The position numbers were made by a program, and so were the translations under genes. Source: Costus lasius (taxonomy: Eukaryota; Streptophyta; Magnoliopsida; Zingiberales; Costaceae). Taken from it: a stretch of DNA of 64,000 nucleotides. Shown piece after piece: positions 31,920 to 43,510 of this stretch; positions within the stretch are counted from its first letter, which is position 1; each line of letters begins with the position of its first letter. The notes beneath the pieces were generated by a model. That model saw only the letters and a program-made list of their open reading frames with translations. It had not been told where the DNA came from and searched no databases. The stretch spans positions 80,135,178-80,199,177 of the forward strand of contig CM050449.1 in assembly GCA_027563935.2 (NCBI GenBank), written 5' to 3'.

Positions 31920-33617
31920 TGAAAGAAACCCTTATTAAGGGGGTGAAACCCTAAACATGCGCATCTAGCAAGCATGACGGAAAGAGGGTTTCTAAAAGAT
32001 CGTATATGACAACCATATGATCAACTTGAAGCTATGAGTTTAGATCTATACCATAGCCATAGATTGGAGGTCGGCTTGGAAGAAGAGAGCAACTTTGATC
32101 TCCTCCAAAAGTTCACACACAAAGGCGATGAAGACTCCCAACTTGCGCACCTCTTGTGCTAGCAAAAGTGCCAAGATGTCAATGATCGAGTGTAGGGAAG
32201 AGATGAAGACTTTCTTTTGCTTGGCCGGTTCCTCCTCTTCTCGTCAACACCCTCACTTGCTCGAGAGCAAAAATCGTTTTTTCCAAAAACCAGAGAGAGG
32301 TGTAACCGAAAAACATTAGGGAGACTTCAAGCCATGAACGCATATGCGTTTTCATTTTTGGAACTTTCCAAAAATGGCAACCATTAAGAGTATGCGTTCA
32401 TGTCTCCATGAACCAAACGCAACTCCTTCTCCCTCTTGAACCATTCGCTCAACCCATGAGCCGGTTCAATACCCTTGGTTCAATAGCGAAACCAAATCAG
32501 CCCAAGCATTAAGTCTAGATCAAATTAGACCCCAAAGTCCAAGATCTGACCATTCATCATCTGACGCTTCTGATCGCATCGATCTAGCATCATCTCTCTC
32601 GATCGAAGCTTACCGATCTAAAGCCCTAATCAATCAAACATGATCAGACCAGATCTCACTTACAATCAGAGATTAAATCCCTTTAAACTGAACCGAAACA
32701 ATTCAGTCCACACGATCTGACTTAAGCAAGCCATATCACCAAATTGTGCGACCCTAAGGGTTTCCTTTAAATGTCGGTAACGATAACTTTCGTTATCACG
32801 ATCAGTGAGGGGTATCTAGCAACACATCACTGTCTCCCGATATAAAGGAAAGAGTCTTCCAAGACTACACCCAAACCATGGCACAAGTGTGAATCAAACT
32901 CACGAGGCATGCATGTTTCCTTTGCCACTGGATGTTCTTATTGGATAAGCATGTCAAGCCTGTAACTCCAATACGATGAGCATGATTAGATCAGATGAAC
33001 ACAGTCATCTGGGTATGGCCATACACTATCTCAATCATCTCATATAGGGGGGCCCTTTAGAACATCACACTCCTTAAACAAGGAGACGGCAATCCTTTAT
33101 CTATCACAAGTGCCCTAACCTGACTCAAGCTCACCATCCAAGATAGTCTATAATCATTATGTTTCAAATGATATTGAACTACCTCAAAACAATGACAATC
33201 ATCATTTAGAAACACAAGTGATCTCAAGTCAAAGGACATGTGCCACTTGCTGCTTACAAGGATCATTCACATTGTGACAAGCAATGGAATATCCCAGTAG
33301 GGTCTGTCCAGTACATCCAATGTACCCATGAGTCTACATCTTATTCCATGCTCGAAGCATCCTATAAGATTAGCACACATATTAGTCTCAATCATATCAA
33401 GGCTGTCTCATGTTCACCAAGATATCTCGACTAAGGACATATAGCCTGTCAGCCTAGCTGAACAGCTTTGAGACATTATTCAGAAGTACACTTATTACAG
33501 CAGACAAGGTAACAACCTGAATAATAACCATGCCTTTATAAACACAAGAGTTTATTACATGATACTTATTACAATCCCAAAGGCCTCAAACATTAGCCTT
33601 AAGGGCATACCCCAACA
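31920..33617 (-). repeat. Copia-F 5' LTR
   Basis: 1698 bp, nearly identical to 24442-26139. It ends CCCCAACA at 33617, followed by TSD AGTGG. Confidence 0.93.
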
Positions 33618-34141
33618 AGTGGGCACGTCCATCTATCTTCAGACGGTGCGGGATTACACCTGCGTGTTACAGAGAAGGGATTTATCGCTTCTCGTTGCTC
33701 AGCATAGCACGTGGTGGTCCAGGGAGTAGGTCGGGTCAGCTTGACCATGTAGGCTACATATGTGGCGCATATGGTAGCGCATGGAGGCAGCCATCTGTGG
33801 GGTCAGAGATTGTGTTGTACCAACTCAGTTGGCACAGTCTGCTGGATTGCCCAGATGAAGGGGAATCGCACAGGTAGGCGATTGGCAGGGACTGCCTACC
33901 AGAGATTAGTGCTTGTACTCTCTGTGCATCTTATCTCGCCTGAGCGGGACGCGGAGACCAAGTATGAAATCTGGATCCCATCTCACTAAAAGAGTTCTAC
34001 TCTTTCGGGCTGTTTTGCTGGGTTTTTCAGCCAGATAAAATAGTGAGAAAAAGAATCTTTCTTAAGTCCTGATTGATTCTTGACATTGATACTGACCTTG
34101 CTGTTCTTGCATTGTTGTAGATTCCTGCAGCAACGAACACC
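33618..34141 (+). other. Copia-B leader, right part
   Basis: The leader resumes after the repeated AGTGG. It carries H2 (33808-33839) and the closed structure 33982-34047 with the GGCTG/CAGCC inner stem, then the gag start at 34142. Confidence 0.8.
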
Positions 34142-37100
34142 ATGAGCTTCAATGTGCGATCCCTACTGGAAAGGGAGAAGTTTGCTGGGCCGAACTTCTC
34201 AGACTGGTTCGGACACCTTAAGATCGTTCTTAAGGCAGAGAGGAAACTGTATGTCCTCGAGACGGCGATACCGCCTCAGCCCGCTCCGAACGCCGCAAGG
34301 GCGGTTCGGGAAGCCTATGAAAAGCACGTCAATGATAGCATTGATGTCGCTTGCCTGATGCTAGCGTCTATGACACCACCGCTGCAGCGTCAGCATGAGG
34401 ATATGTCTGCCATAGACATGATAGCAAACCTCAAGATGCTGTATGCTGCACAGGCGAGGACAGAACGCTATAATTTGACAAAGCTGTTCTTTCAGAGCAA
34501 ACTGGCTGAAGGGAGCCCAGTGGGAGCTCACGTGCTCAAGATGATTGGGCACAAGGAGGCTCTAGAAAAACTGGGGCATACCATCAACCAGGAGCTTGCT
34601 GTAGACATTATTTTGCAGTCTCTTCCACCTTCTTTCGATGCGTTCATTATTAACTTTAATATGAACAAAATCGATTGTACTCCGGCAGAGCTGCTGAATA
34701 TGCTCTTGACTACTGAGGAAACTCTGAAGGGTAAGCCTTCAACCTCTGTCTTGATGGTTCCTTCGAGGAACAAGAAGAAGGGGAAGAAGGGCAAGACCCC
34801 TGTCAAGAGTTACAGCAAGGCTCTGAAACAGAAGGTTAAGCGGTCCAAGGAATACAGGTGTTTCCACTGTGGCCAGCTGGGTCACTGGAAAAAGGACTGT
34901 AAAGCGCTCCAAGGAGACAAGAGGGGAAGCCTTGCTTCTGGCTCAGGTATATACGTGACGGAAGTCATGGTTTCATCTTCTTCTATATCATGGGTGTTGG
35001 ACACTGCATGTGGAGTTCACATTTGTTCAAATGTACAGGAACTCAAGAGAAGAAGGCAGGTGGGACAGCATGAGGTGGACCTACGAGTTGGAAACGGGGC
35101 ACGGGTTGCTGCTGTTGCTGTAGGAGACTATTTCATCTCTTTGCCATCTGGAATTGTATTAGAATTAAACAGTTGTTACTTTGTTCCCAGTATTACTAAG
35201 AATATTATCTCCATTCCTGCTCTTGTCAGGAAGGGATTTTCCTTTGAATGCAATATTTCAAAGTGTGTTTTATCTTTAGATAATATTGTTTATGCAACTG
35301 GTTCAATTAACAATGGATTATACATGTTGGACATGGAAAATTCTATACAAAATGTTGATATTAAGAAAGCCAAGAATGCTGATGATAGCACCTTGCTATG
35401 GCATAGTCGTTTAGGCCATATTAACAAGAAGCGCATTAAGCGGTTGCATGATCATGGACTGCTAGGATCATTCTCCTATGAGGAGATTGATACATGCAAG
35501 GCTTGTTTAATGGGTAAAATGACGAAGTCACCTTTTTCTAACAAAGGTCAAAGGGCTTCAGGTTTACTTGACCTTATACACAGTGATGTGTGTGGGCCAT
35601 TTAGTAAACATGCCAGAGGTGGCTATCAGTACTTCATTACCTTTACTGATGATTTCAGTAGGTATGGGTATGTCTATCTAATGAGACATAAAAGTGAATC
35701 TTTTGACAAGTTCAAAGAGTTCAAGAATGAAGTACAAAATCAGCTAGGCCGAAATATCAAGGCACTTCGTTCTGATCGAGGTGGAGAATACCTAAGTCGA
35801 GAATTTACTGACTATCTGAAGGAGTGTGGGATTATCTCACAGCTCACTCCGCCAGGAACACCGCAATGGAATGGTGTGTCCGAAAGGAGAAATAGAACGT
35901 TACTTGATATGGTTCGTTCTATGATGAGTCAGGCTACTCTACCTTACTCCTTTTGGGGATTTGCACTGGAAACAGCTGCAAAGGTACTAAACCGAGTGCC
36001 ATCCAAGGTAGTTTCTAAGACGCCATATGAGTTATGGTATGGGAAACAGCCGAGCTTGACATTTATCAGGATCTGGGGTTGCGAGGCTTATGTCAAAAAG
36101 CTCGCCTCTGGGAAACTAGAGAGCAGATCTGACAAATGTATCTTTGTCGGTTACCCTAAGGAAACTAAGGGTTATTATTTCTATGATCCCAAAGAGAACA
36201 AGGTATTTGTTGCTCGGACGGCTATATTTCTTGAGAAGGAGTTTCTTCTGCAAGAGGCCAGTGGGAGAGAAATAAAGCTGGATGAGAATCCAGAGGAAGG
36301 ACAAAGTGCGCAAGCACAGTTGGATGAGCCTGAGCTGGTAGAATAGGTTATTGAACAACCTGAGGCTCAGATATCACGGGAACCGCGAAGATCGGGAAGG
36401 ATCCGTCGACAGCCTGAGCGCTATGATGGAGTCGACATCATTGATAATGATGAACCCCTCACTTATGCGGATGCGGTCAGTGGACCGGAGTCAGCGAGAT
36501 GGCTTGAAGCTATGCGCGCCGAGATGGACTCCATGTCAGATAACCAAGTTTGGGATTTGGTTGATCCGCCTCCGGGAGTTATCCCTATAGGCTGTAAATG
36601 GATCTTCAAGAAGAAGATTGACATGGATGGTAACGTGGTTACCTATAAAGGCAGGCTAGTTGTGAAAGGTTTCAAACAAATCTACGGGATAGATTATGAT
36701 GAAACTTTCTCACCTGTAGCTATGTTTAAGTCTATTCGGATTCTTTTCGCGATAGCTGCATATTATGATTATGAGATTTGGCAAATGGATGTGAAGACAG
36801 CTTTCCTTAATGGAAATCTGGATGAGGATGTGTATATGACACAACCAGAAGGTTTCACTAATCCATCAGATCGTCATAAGATATGCAAGTTAAAGAAGTC
36901 TATTTATGGACTTAAACAAGCATCTAGAAGCTGGAATATTCGTTTTGATGAATCAATCTCTGAGTTTGGTTTCATCAAGAACGAGGATGACCCGTGTGTA
37001 TATAAGAGGTTTAGTGGGAGCGTAATTACTTTCCTAGTCCTCTACGTCGATGATATCTTGATCATTGGAAATGACATTCCTGAAATGCATGCCGTTAAGG

Positions 37101-38026
37101 CATGGTTAAGGAAATGTTTCCAGATGAAAGATTTAGGAGAAGCAGCCTATGTATTAGGTGTGAAGATCTACAGGGATAGATCTAAGAGGCTTCTCGGGCT
37201 GTGCCAGAGTACTTACATCGATAAAGTCCTGGAGAGATTTCATTTAGAGAATTCTAAAAGAGGATATCTTCCAGTCAGACATGGTCTGAATCTTTCGAAG
37301 AGTCAGTGTCCACAAACACAGACTGAGAAAGATGAAATGGACAATACGCCTTATGCTTCGGCTATTGGATCCATTATGTATGCGATGTTGTGTACTCGCC
37401 CAGACGTTGCTTACGGGTTAAGCGTGACCAGTCGGTTCCAAAGTAATCCAGGTATGGCGCACTGGATTGCAGTCAAGAACATTTTAAAATATCTGCGGAG
37501 GACCAAAGATATGTTCTTGATATATGGTGGTCAGGAAGAACTCAGTATTGAAGGATATACTGACGCTTCGTTCCAGTCAGACCAGGATGATTTCCGATCG
37601 TAATCAGGCTATGTTTTTAGCTTGAATGGAGGAGCAGTGGTGTGGAAGAGCTTCAAACAGTCAACTGTTGCTGATTCCACAACAGAAGACGAGTATGTTG
37701 CAGCCTCGGAAGCATCCAAGGAGGCAATGTGGATTCGTAAGTTCGTGAGAGAACTTGGTGTTGTTCCTTCGAGTGCAGATCCTTTGGTTATCTTCTGTGA
37801 TAACACTGGAGCAATCGCACAAGCAAAGGAACCACGGTCGCACCAGAAGTCCAAGCACATACAGAGACGGTTTCACTTGATCAGGGAGATCATAGATCGT
37901 GGCGAGATCAAAGTTTGCAAGGTTCATACGGATGACAATCTGGCAGACCCGCTTACCAAGCCTCTGGCGCAGCAGAAGCATGAGAAGCACTGTAATAACA
38001 TGGGTTTGAGATTTCTCAACCATTAG
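34142..38026 (+). pseudogene. gag-pol: Copia-B gag-pol with two nonsense codons
   Basis: The full-length frame has 1294 codons plus stop and no frameshift. TAG at 36344-36346 (codon 735, CAG in the intact copies) lies in the integrase-RT linker, and TAA at 37601-37603 (codon 1154, CAA in the intact copies) lies in RNase H. Both are C-to-T changes. The first product would hold Gag, CCHC, protease and integrase (D-x62-D-x35-E); RT (YVDD) and RNase H lie beyond the stops. The start is set by homology with C and E and by the conserved leader. The copy cannot supply a full polyprotein now. Confidence 0.95.
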
Positions 38027-38035
38027 ATTAAGTGC

Positions 38036-38045
38036 AAGTGGGAGA
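38036..38045 (+). other. Copia-B polypurine tract
   Basis: AAGTGGGAGA, one base before the 3' LTR and 9 bp after the gag-pol stop. Confidence 0.85.
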
Positions 38046-38046
38046 T

Positions 38047-39723
38047 TGTTGGGGTATGCCCTTAAGCCTAATGTTTGAGGCCTTGGGATTGTAACAGTAT
38101 CATTTGTATAAACTTATATGTTTATAAAGGCATGGTTGTTATTCACTTAGCTACATTGTCTGCAGCAATATATATGTTCTTCTGAATAATGTCTCAAAGC
38201 TGTTCAGCTAGGCTGACATGCAGTTAAGTCCTTAGTCGAGATATCTTGGTGAACATGAGACAGTCTTGATATGGTTAAGACTAATATGTGTTCTAATCTT
38301 ATAGGATGCTTCGAGCATGGAATAAGATGTAGACTCATGGGTACATTGGATGTACTGGACTGACCCTACTAGGATGTTCAATTGTTTGTCACAATGTGAA
38401 TAATCCTTGATTGCAACAAGTGGCACATTTCCTCTGACTTGAGATCACTTGTGTTTCCTAAATGATGATTGTCATTGTTTTGAGGTAGGTCAATATCATT
38501 TGAAACATAATGATTATAGACTATCTTGGATAATGAGCTTGAATCAGGTTAGGGCACTAGTGATAGACATAGGATTGCCGTCTCCTAGTTTAAGGAGTGT
38601 GATGTTCTAAAGGGGCCCCCCTGGATGAGATGATTGAGAAAGTGTATGGCCATACCCAGGTGACTATGTTCATCTGATCTAATCATGCTTGTCATATTGG
38701 AGTTACAAGCTTGACACGCTTGTCCAATAAGAACATCCAGTGGCAAAGGAAATATGTATGCTTAGTGAGTTGAATTCACACTTGTACTGTGGTTTGGGTG
38801 TAGTCTTGGAAGACTCTTTCCTTTATATCGGGAGACAGTGATGTGTTGCTAGATACCCCTCACTGATCGTGATAACGTGAGTTATCGTTACCGACATTTA
38901 AAGGAAACCTTCAGGGTCGCACAATTTGATGATATGGCTTACTTAAGTCAGATCGTGTGGACTGAATTTTTTGGGTTCAGTTTAAAGGGATTTAATCTCT
39001 GATTGTAAGTGAGATCTGGTCTGATCATGTTTGATTGATTAGGGCTTGAGATCGGTAAGCTTCGATCGAGAGAATGGATGCTAGATCAGTTAGATCAGGA
39101 GCATCAAGAGATCGACGGTCAGATCAAGAACCTAAGTGTTTATTATGGTCTGGACTGGTTGCTTGGTTTATTTGGTTATTGAACCAAATTCAAATGAACC
39201 GGCTCATGGATGAGCGCTTGGTTTAAAGAATAGAGAGGAAAAATGCGATTGGTTCGAAATGCATGAACACATGATCGCATGAAAGAGTAAGTTGGCTATT
39301 TTTAGCAACCACGCCTCCATGTCTTGAGTGGAGCGCATCTCTTGTCGCCTCACTTCTATTCCCGTCGCCTTCTCTCGTGTGGAACTTCTGCTTCACGCTT
39401 TTGAAGAGTCGAGGACTAAGCAAGCAAGTTTCTCTCATTCCCTCCATACGAAGGACTCCTTGAAGATTTGCTAGCACAAAGTCCCCAAGGAAGTAGTCGC
39501 CTTCTCATTGTGTGTGTCATCTAAGGAGAAGAGGCACTTGCGTCTTTGATTCCAAGACACCATCAAACCGATGGCAATGGTATGGTTCTATCTCTTGTGC
39601 AATCGGTTTTAAGTTGATTATAATGCATGCATCAAAAGATCCTAGAAACCCCCTTTCCGCTGCTTAAAAGAAAAATACATGCGCCTATCTAGGGTTTCGC
39701 CCCCTTTGTTAGGGGATCTTGCA
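38047..39723 (+). repeat. Copia-B 3' LTR
   Basis: 1677 bp, equal in length to the 5' LTR, ending GATCTTGCA, followed by TSD GAGAA (39724-39728). Confidence 0.94.
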
Positions 39724-39994
39724 GAGAATACAGGTGGAGGCGCAATCCATCAAGAAGAAATCGGCTAGGGTTAGGGTTTAGGAGGAATTACGGTTGGAGG
39801 TAAGGAAAGTCTCCAAGACTTTACCATAAACCTCCACACCCCTACCATATACGCCAAGCACTTGCCTTACAAGTTAATTCAGCCATATGCGCCCTCATCC
39901 TTGCCATAGAAGCAAGGTTTCCTTCCAAGGCATAAGGGCTAGGGGCCAATTGCTTCCTTATGAAGCAAATTGTGCAACTTATCCCCATTGAGCC
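39724..39994. other. Sequence X, piece 2 (with TSDs of B and C)
   Basis: Direct continuation of X after copia-B. There is no ORF of note. It contains a telobox-like GGTTAGGGTTTAGG near 39773-39786 and a short CTTACAAG-rich stretch, and ends at GAGCC (39990-39994), the target site of copia-C. It shows no similarity to the copia or gypsy elements here. Confidence 0.5.
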
Positions 39995-41671
39995 TGTTGG
40001 GGTATGCCCTTAAGGCTAATGTTTGAGGCCTTGGGATTGTATCAGTATTATGTAATAAACTCTTATGTTTATAAAGGCATGGTTGTTATTCAGGTTGTTA
40101 TATTGTCTGCTGCAATAATTGTACTTCTGAATAATGTCTCAAAGCTGTTCAGCTAGGCTGACATGCTGTTAAGTCCTTAGTCGATATATCTTGGTGAACA
40201 TGAGACAGCCTTGATATGGTTAAGACTAATATGTGTTCTAATCTTATAGGATGCTTCGAGCATGGAATAAGATGTAGACTCATGGGTACATTGGATGTAC
40301 TGGACAGACCCTACTAGGATATTCAATTGCTTGTCACAATGTGAATATTCCTTGATTGTAACAAGTGGCACATTTCCTCTGACTTGAGATCACTTGTGTT
40401 TTCTAAATGATGATTGTCATTGTTTTGAGGTAGTTCAATATCATTTGAAACATAATGATTATAGACTATCTTGGATGATGAGCTTGAGTCAGGTTAGGGC
40501 ACTAGTGATAGACAAAGGATTGCCGTCTCCTTGTTTAAGGAGTGTGATGTTCTAAAGGGGCCCCCTGGATGAGATGATTGAGAAAGTGTATGGCCATACC
40601 CAGGTGACTATGTTCATCTGATCTAATCATGCTCATCATATTGGAGTTACAGGCTTGACACGCTTGTCCAATAAGAACATCCAGTGGCAAAGGAATTATG
40701 CATGCCTAGTGAGTTGATTCACACTTGTGCTGTTTTTGGGTGTAGTCTTGGAAGACTCTTTTCTTTATATCGGGAGACAGTGATGTGTTGCTAGATACCC
40801 CTCACTGATCGTGATGACGTGAGTTATCGTTACCGACATTTAAAGGAAACCCTCAGGGTCGCACAATTTGATGATATAGCTTACTTAAGTCAGATCGTGT
40901 GGACTGAATTGTTTGGGTTCAGTTTAAAGGGATTTAATCTCTGATTGTAAGTGAGATCTGGTCTGATCATGTTTGATTGATTAGGGCTTGAGATCGGTAA
41001 GCTTCGATTGAGAGATTGGATGCTAGATCGGTGAGATCAGGAGCATCAAAGAGATGAACGGTCAGATCTGGAGCCTTAGGGTTTAGTGTGATCTGGACTT
41101 ATGGCTTGGTTTATTTGGTTATTGAACCAAATTCAAAATGAACCGGCTCATGGATGAGCGCGTGGTTCAAAGGTGAATTGGAATTTGCGATTGGGGTAAA
41201 CCCAAGATCGCATGTGGAGAAGTGGCATGCTATTTTAGGATAGCACTTCTCAACGTGACCACGCTTCACGTTTTCCCTCTTCACGCCTTCACGCTTTGTC
41301 GCCAATTCATCTTTGGCTCTTGAGGCATTCGTGCGTGAACGAGAGGAAGAGACGACAAGAGAAAAGTCGCCAAGCCAAGAAGTTCTTCTTCCCTATCACT
41401 CGACAAGGACTACTTGGGACCTTGCTAGCACAAGGATCGCCAAAGGGAGTAGGCGACATCAATTGTGTGCGTCACCTCTGGAGAAGATCCATTTCGATCT
41501 TTGCTTCCAAGGTGCCATCTAGAAATGGCTATGGTATGATCCTTCTCTATTTGCAATCGGGTCATTTTTGTTGATCATATAGCATGCAAGATCTAGAAAC
41601 CCCCTTTCCGCTGCCTTTATTCCCATATGCGCCTATGAGATAGGATTTCGCCCCCTCATGCAAACCTTTCA
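39995..41671 (+). repeat. Copia-C 5' LTR
   Basis: 1677 bp, from TGTTGGGG to CCTTTCA. The promoter hairpin at 40813-40828 is GATGAC, GTGA, GTTATC, with one G-T wobble. Confidence 0.94.
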
Positions 41672-41673
41672 AT

Positions 41674-41684
41674 TGGTATCAGAG
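41674..41684 (+). other. Copia-C primer-binding site
   Basis: TGGTATCAGAG is followed by GC rather than CC, one base different from the match in copia-B. It is complementary to initiator tRNA-Met. Confidence 0.9.
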
Positions 41685-43510
41685 GCTAGGTTAACGCATG
41701 ATTTATATGATTGCTATATGTTTTGTGATCCTTGTTTGCGAACAATGCTTAGATCTATATTACATGCGAAAATACATGTTAAGTTATCATAGGCGAAACT
41801 TGTATTTTGTTAAAGGCGCATGTATGAGGTTACCTTCAGTTGGCGCTTGTATGTTGTTGGTTTTCTTAAAACTTAAATACTTGCGCGACTCACACTAGAT
41901 CTAAGGCCTTACTGTAAACCCTTAGACGGGTTATTAGGGTTGAAGTCATCCCCTAGGTTAGATCCAGACAGTCTGATCAGACCATCTGACAGCCTTGATG
42001 GGTTGACCAGATAGCATCTGTGCGCAAGCACGAGATGGCTATAGGTCGACTGCAGACAGGCGTGTAGCGATGTCTGATTGAGACAACCTATGAACGCACA
42101 TGAGTTAGGCCCGGGGTCACACCCGTTTGCCAGACCTCATTGTGGTTGTTCAGCCCTGGCGCATGCATGGTTGACCTTTTGGTCGACTCAAGTCAGTTAG
42201 GACTTGGTGCATGCAAGGGCAGTGGATCTGACTAGGTTGGATGAGTGGATCCCTAGTAATGGACCGTTGTAAGGATGTAGGGCAAATAAGGAAATTAAAA
42301 TTGATGCCTATGGGGTTTTCAAAAGTTTTTAATTTCTTGTTTGGATCACATGCTGATTGATGCCATTTGCTTGTTTATTTATTCTTATGTGGGCTGCCCA
42401 TGTTAAATGTGTGCTGTGCTGGGGCCTGCGTGCCTGGAAATTATTTTGTAAATTAATTTTTAATTGTGATCTGCGCATCACATTGCATTTAATTTATAAA
42501 ATGTAATTGACCTGCGAGTCAATCTTGTCTAGATAGATTAATTTGTAAATTAATCAGACAAGAGCACAGAGCACACTTGGCAGAGGCGCATGCAGCAGTG
42601 ACTTGACCAGGTGGGAGGTCCAGGGTTCGACTCTGGGACCAGGCGCATTTACCTGGTGGGCGCACCTGAGCTGCAGATGGCGCTTGGGCCCTGGGTTGGG
42701 CCAGATGAGCAGCAAAAGACCCATGAAGAAAAGCAAGTGAAGACTTAAGTTCTTAAGGTCTTACTAGGGCTATGGGCTTTTACCACATAAGATTCATGCT
42801 TTCTTTTATTGTTTAAATAAGTAGAACAGCATGATTTATTTATCTTCTGCTATCACCATAGGAATTGCATGATAGTGAAGAAGATAAAAGACCGTTAAAA
42901 TCCAACGCTAAAATATCAAGCTCGTTAGCCTTCTGACGCGAAACCTCACTGTTCTGATTATCGTTGGAGCCGTGTTGTACCCACTCAGTGGGCACGTCCA
43001 TCTATCTTCAGACGGTGCGGGATTACACCTGCGTGTTACAGAGAAGGGATTTATCGCTTCTCGTTGCTCAGCATAGCACGTGGTGGTCCAGGGAGTAGGT
43101 CGGGTCAGCTTGACCATGTTGGCTACATATGTGGCGCATATGGTAGCGCATGGAGGCAGCCATCTGTGGGGTCAGAGATTGTGTTGTACCAACTCAGTTG
43201 GCACAGTCTGCTGGATTGCCCAGATGAAGGGGAATCGCACGGGTTGGTGATTGGCTAGGGCAGCCTACCAGAGATTAGTGCTTGTACTCTCTGTGCATCT
43301 TATCTCGCCTGAGCGGGACGCGGAGACCAAGTATGAAATCTGGATCCCATCTCACTAAAAGAGTTCTACTCTTTCGGGCTGTTTTGCTGGATTTTTCAGC
43401 CAGATAAAATAGTGAGAAAAAGAATCTTTCTTAAGTCCTGATTGATTCTTAACATTGATACTGACCTTGCTGTTCTTGCATTGTTGTAGATACCTGCAGC
43501 AACGAACACC
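41685..43510 (+). other. Copia-C leader
   Basis: A non-coding leader of 1826 bp. Hairpins: 42002-42050 (GNRA, with the CATCT/AGATG variant), 42466-42481 and 42506-42523 (twin loops), H1 42971-42996, H2 43177-43208 and the closed structure 43351-43416. The tRNA-like segment lies at 42578-42633. Confidence 0.82.
42578..42633 (+). other. tRNA/SINE-like segment in leader
   Basis: A near-consensus pol III A box (TGGCAGAGGCGC, 42578-42589) lies 35 bases before a B-box-like GTTCGACTC (42625-42633), which sits in a T-arm-like hairpin. Copies B (24076-24084) and E (58044-58052) have GTTCGACCC there. Stem bases beside the loop change together (CTAG..CTAG in B and E, CCAG..CTGG in C). Copia-1 and F lack the segment. 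It may be a captured 3' half of a tRNA-derived SINE. Confidence 0.45.

Larger units (their letters stand above)
24442..33617 (-). mobile_element. Copia-F, inserted in copia-B leader
   Basis: A full-length minus-strand element with 1698-bp LTRs, PBS and polypurine tract, flanked by AGTGG on both sides (24437-24441, 33618-33622). The host leader continues exactly across it. By eye the LTRs differ at only two substitutions and two single-base homopolymer indels, so it is very young. Its leader lacks the tRNA-like segment, so it belongs to the same subfamily as copia-1. One amber codon interrupts gag-pol. Confidence 0.95.
21457..39723 (+). mobile_element. Copia-B, interrupted by copia-F
   Basis: A complete plus-strand element with TSD GAGAA on both sides (21452-21456, 39724-39728), equal 1677-bp LTRs, PBS, leader, gag-pol and polypurine tract. 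Copia-F (24442-33617) sits in its leader. Without F the element is about 9.1 kb. Its LTRs differ at about eight positions by eye (about 0.5 percent), so it is a young insertion, though older than F. It belongs with C and E to the subfamily that carries a tRNA-like segment in the leader. Confidence 0.95.

Noticed and set aside
39769..39787. Interstitial telomere repeat
   Set aside because: Only about two units of a telobox-like motif occur; too short to mark a telomere relic.
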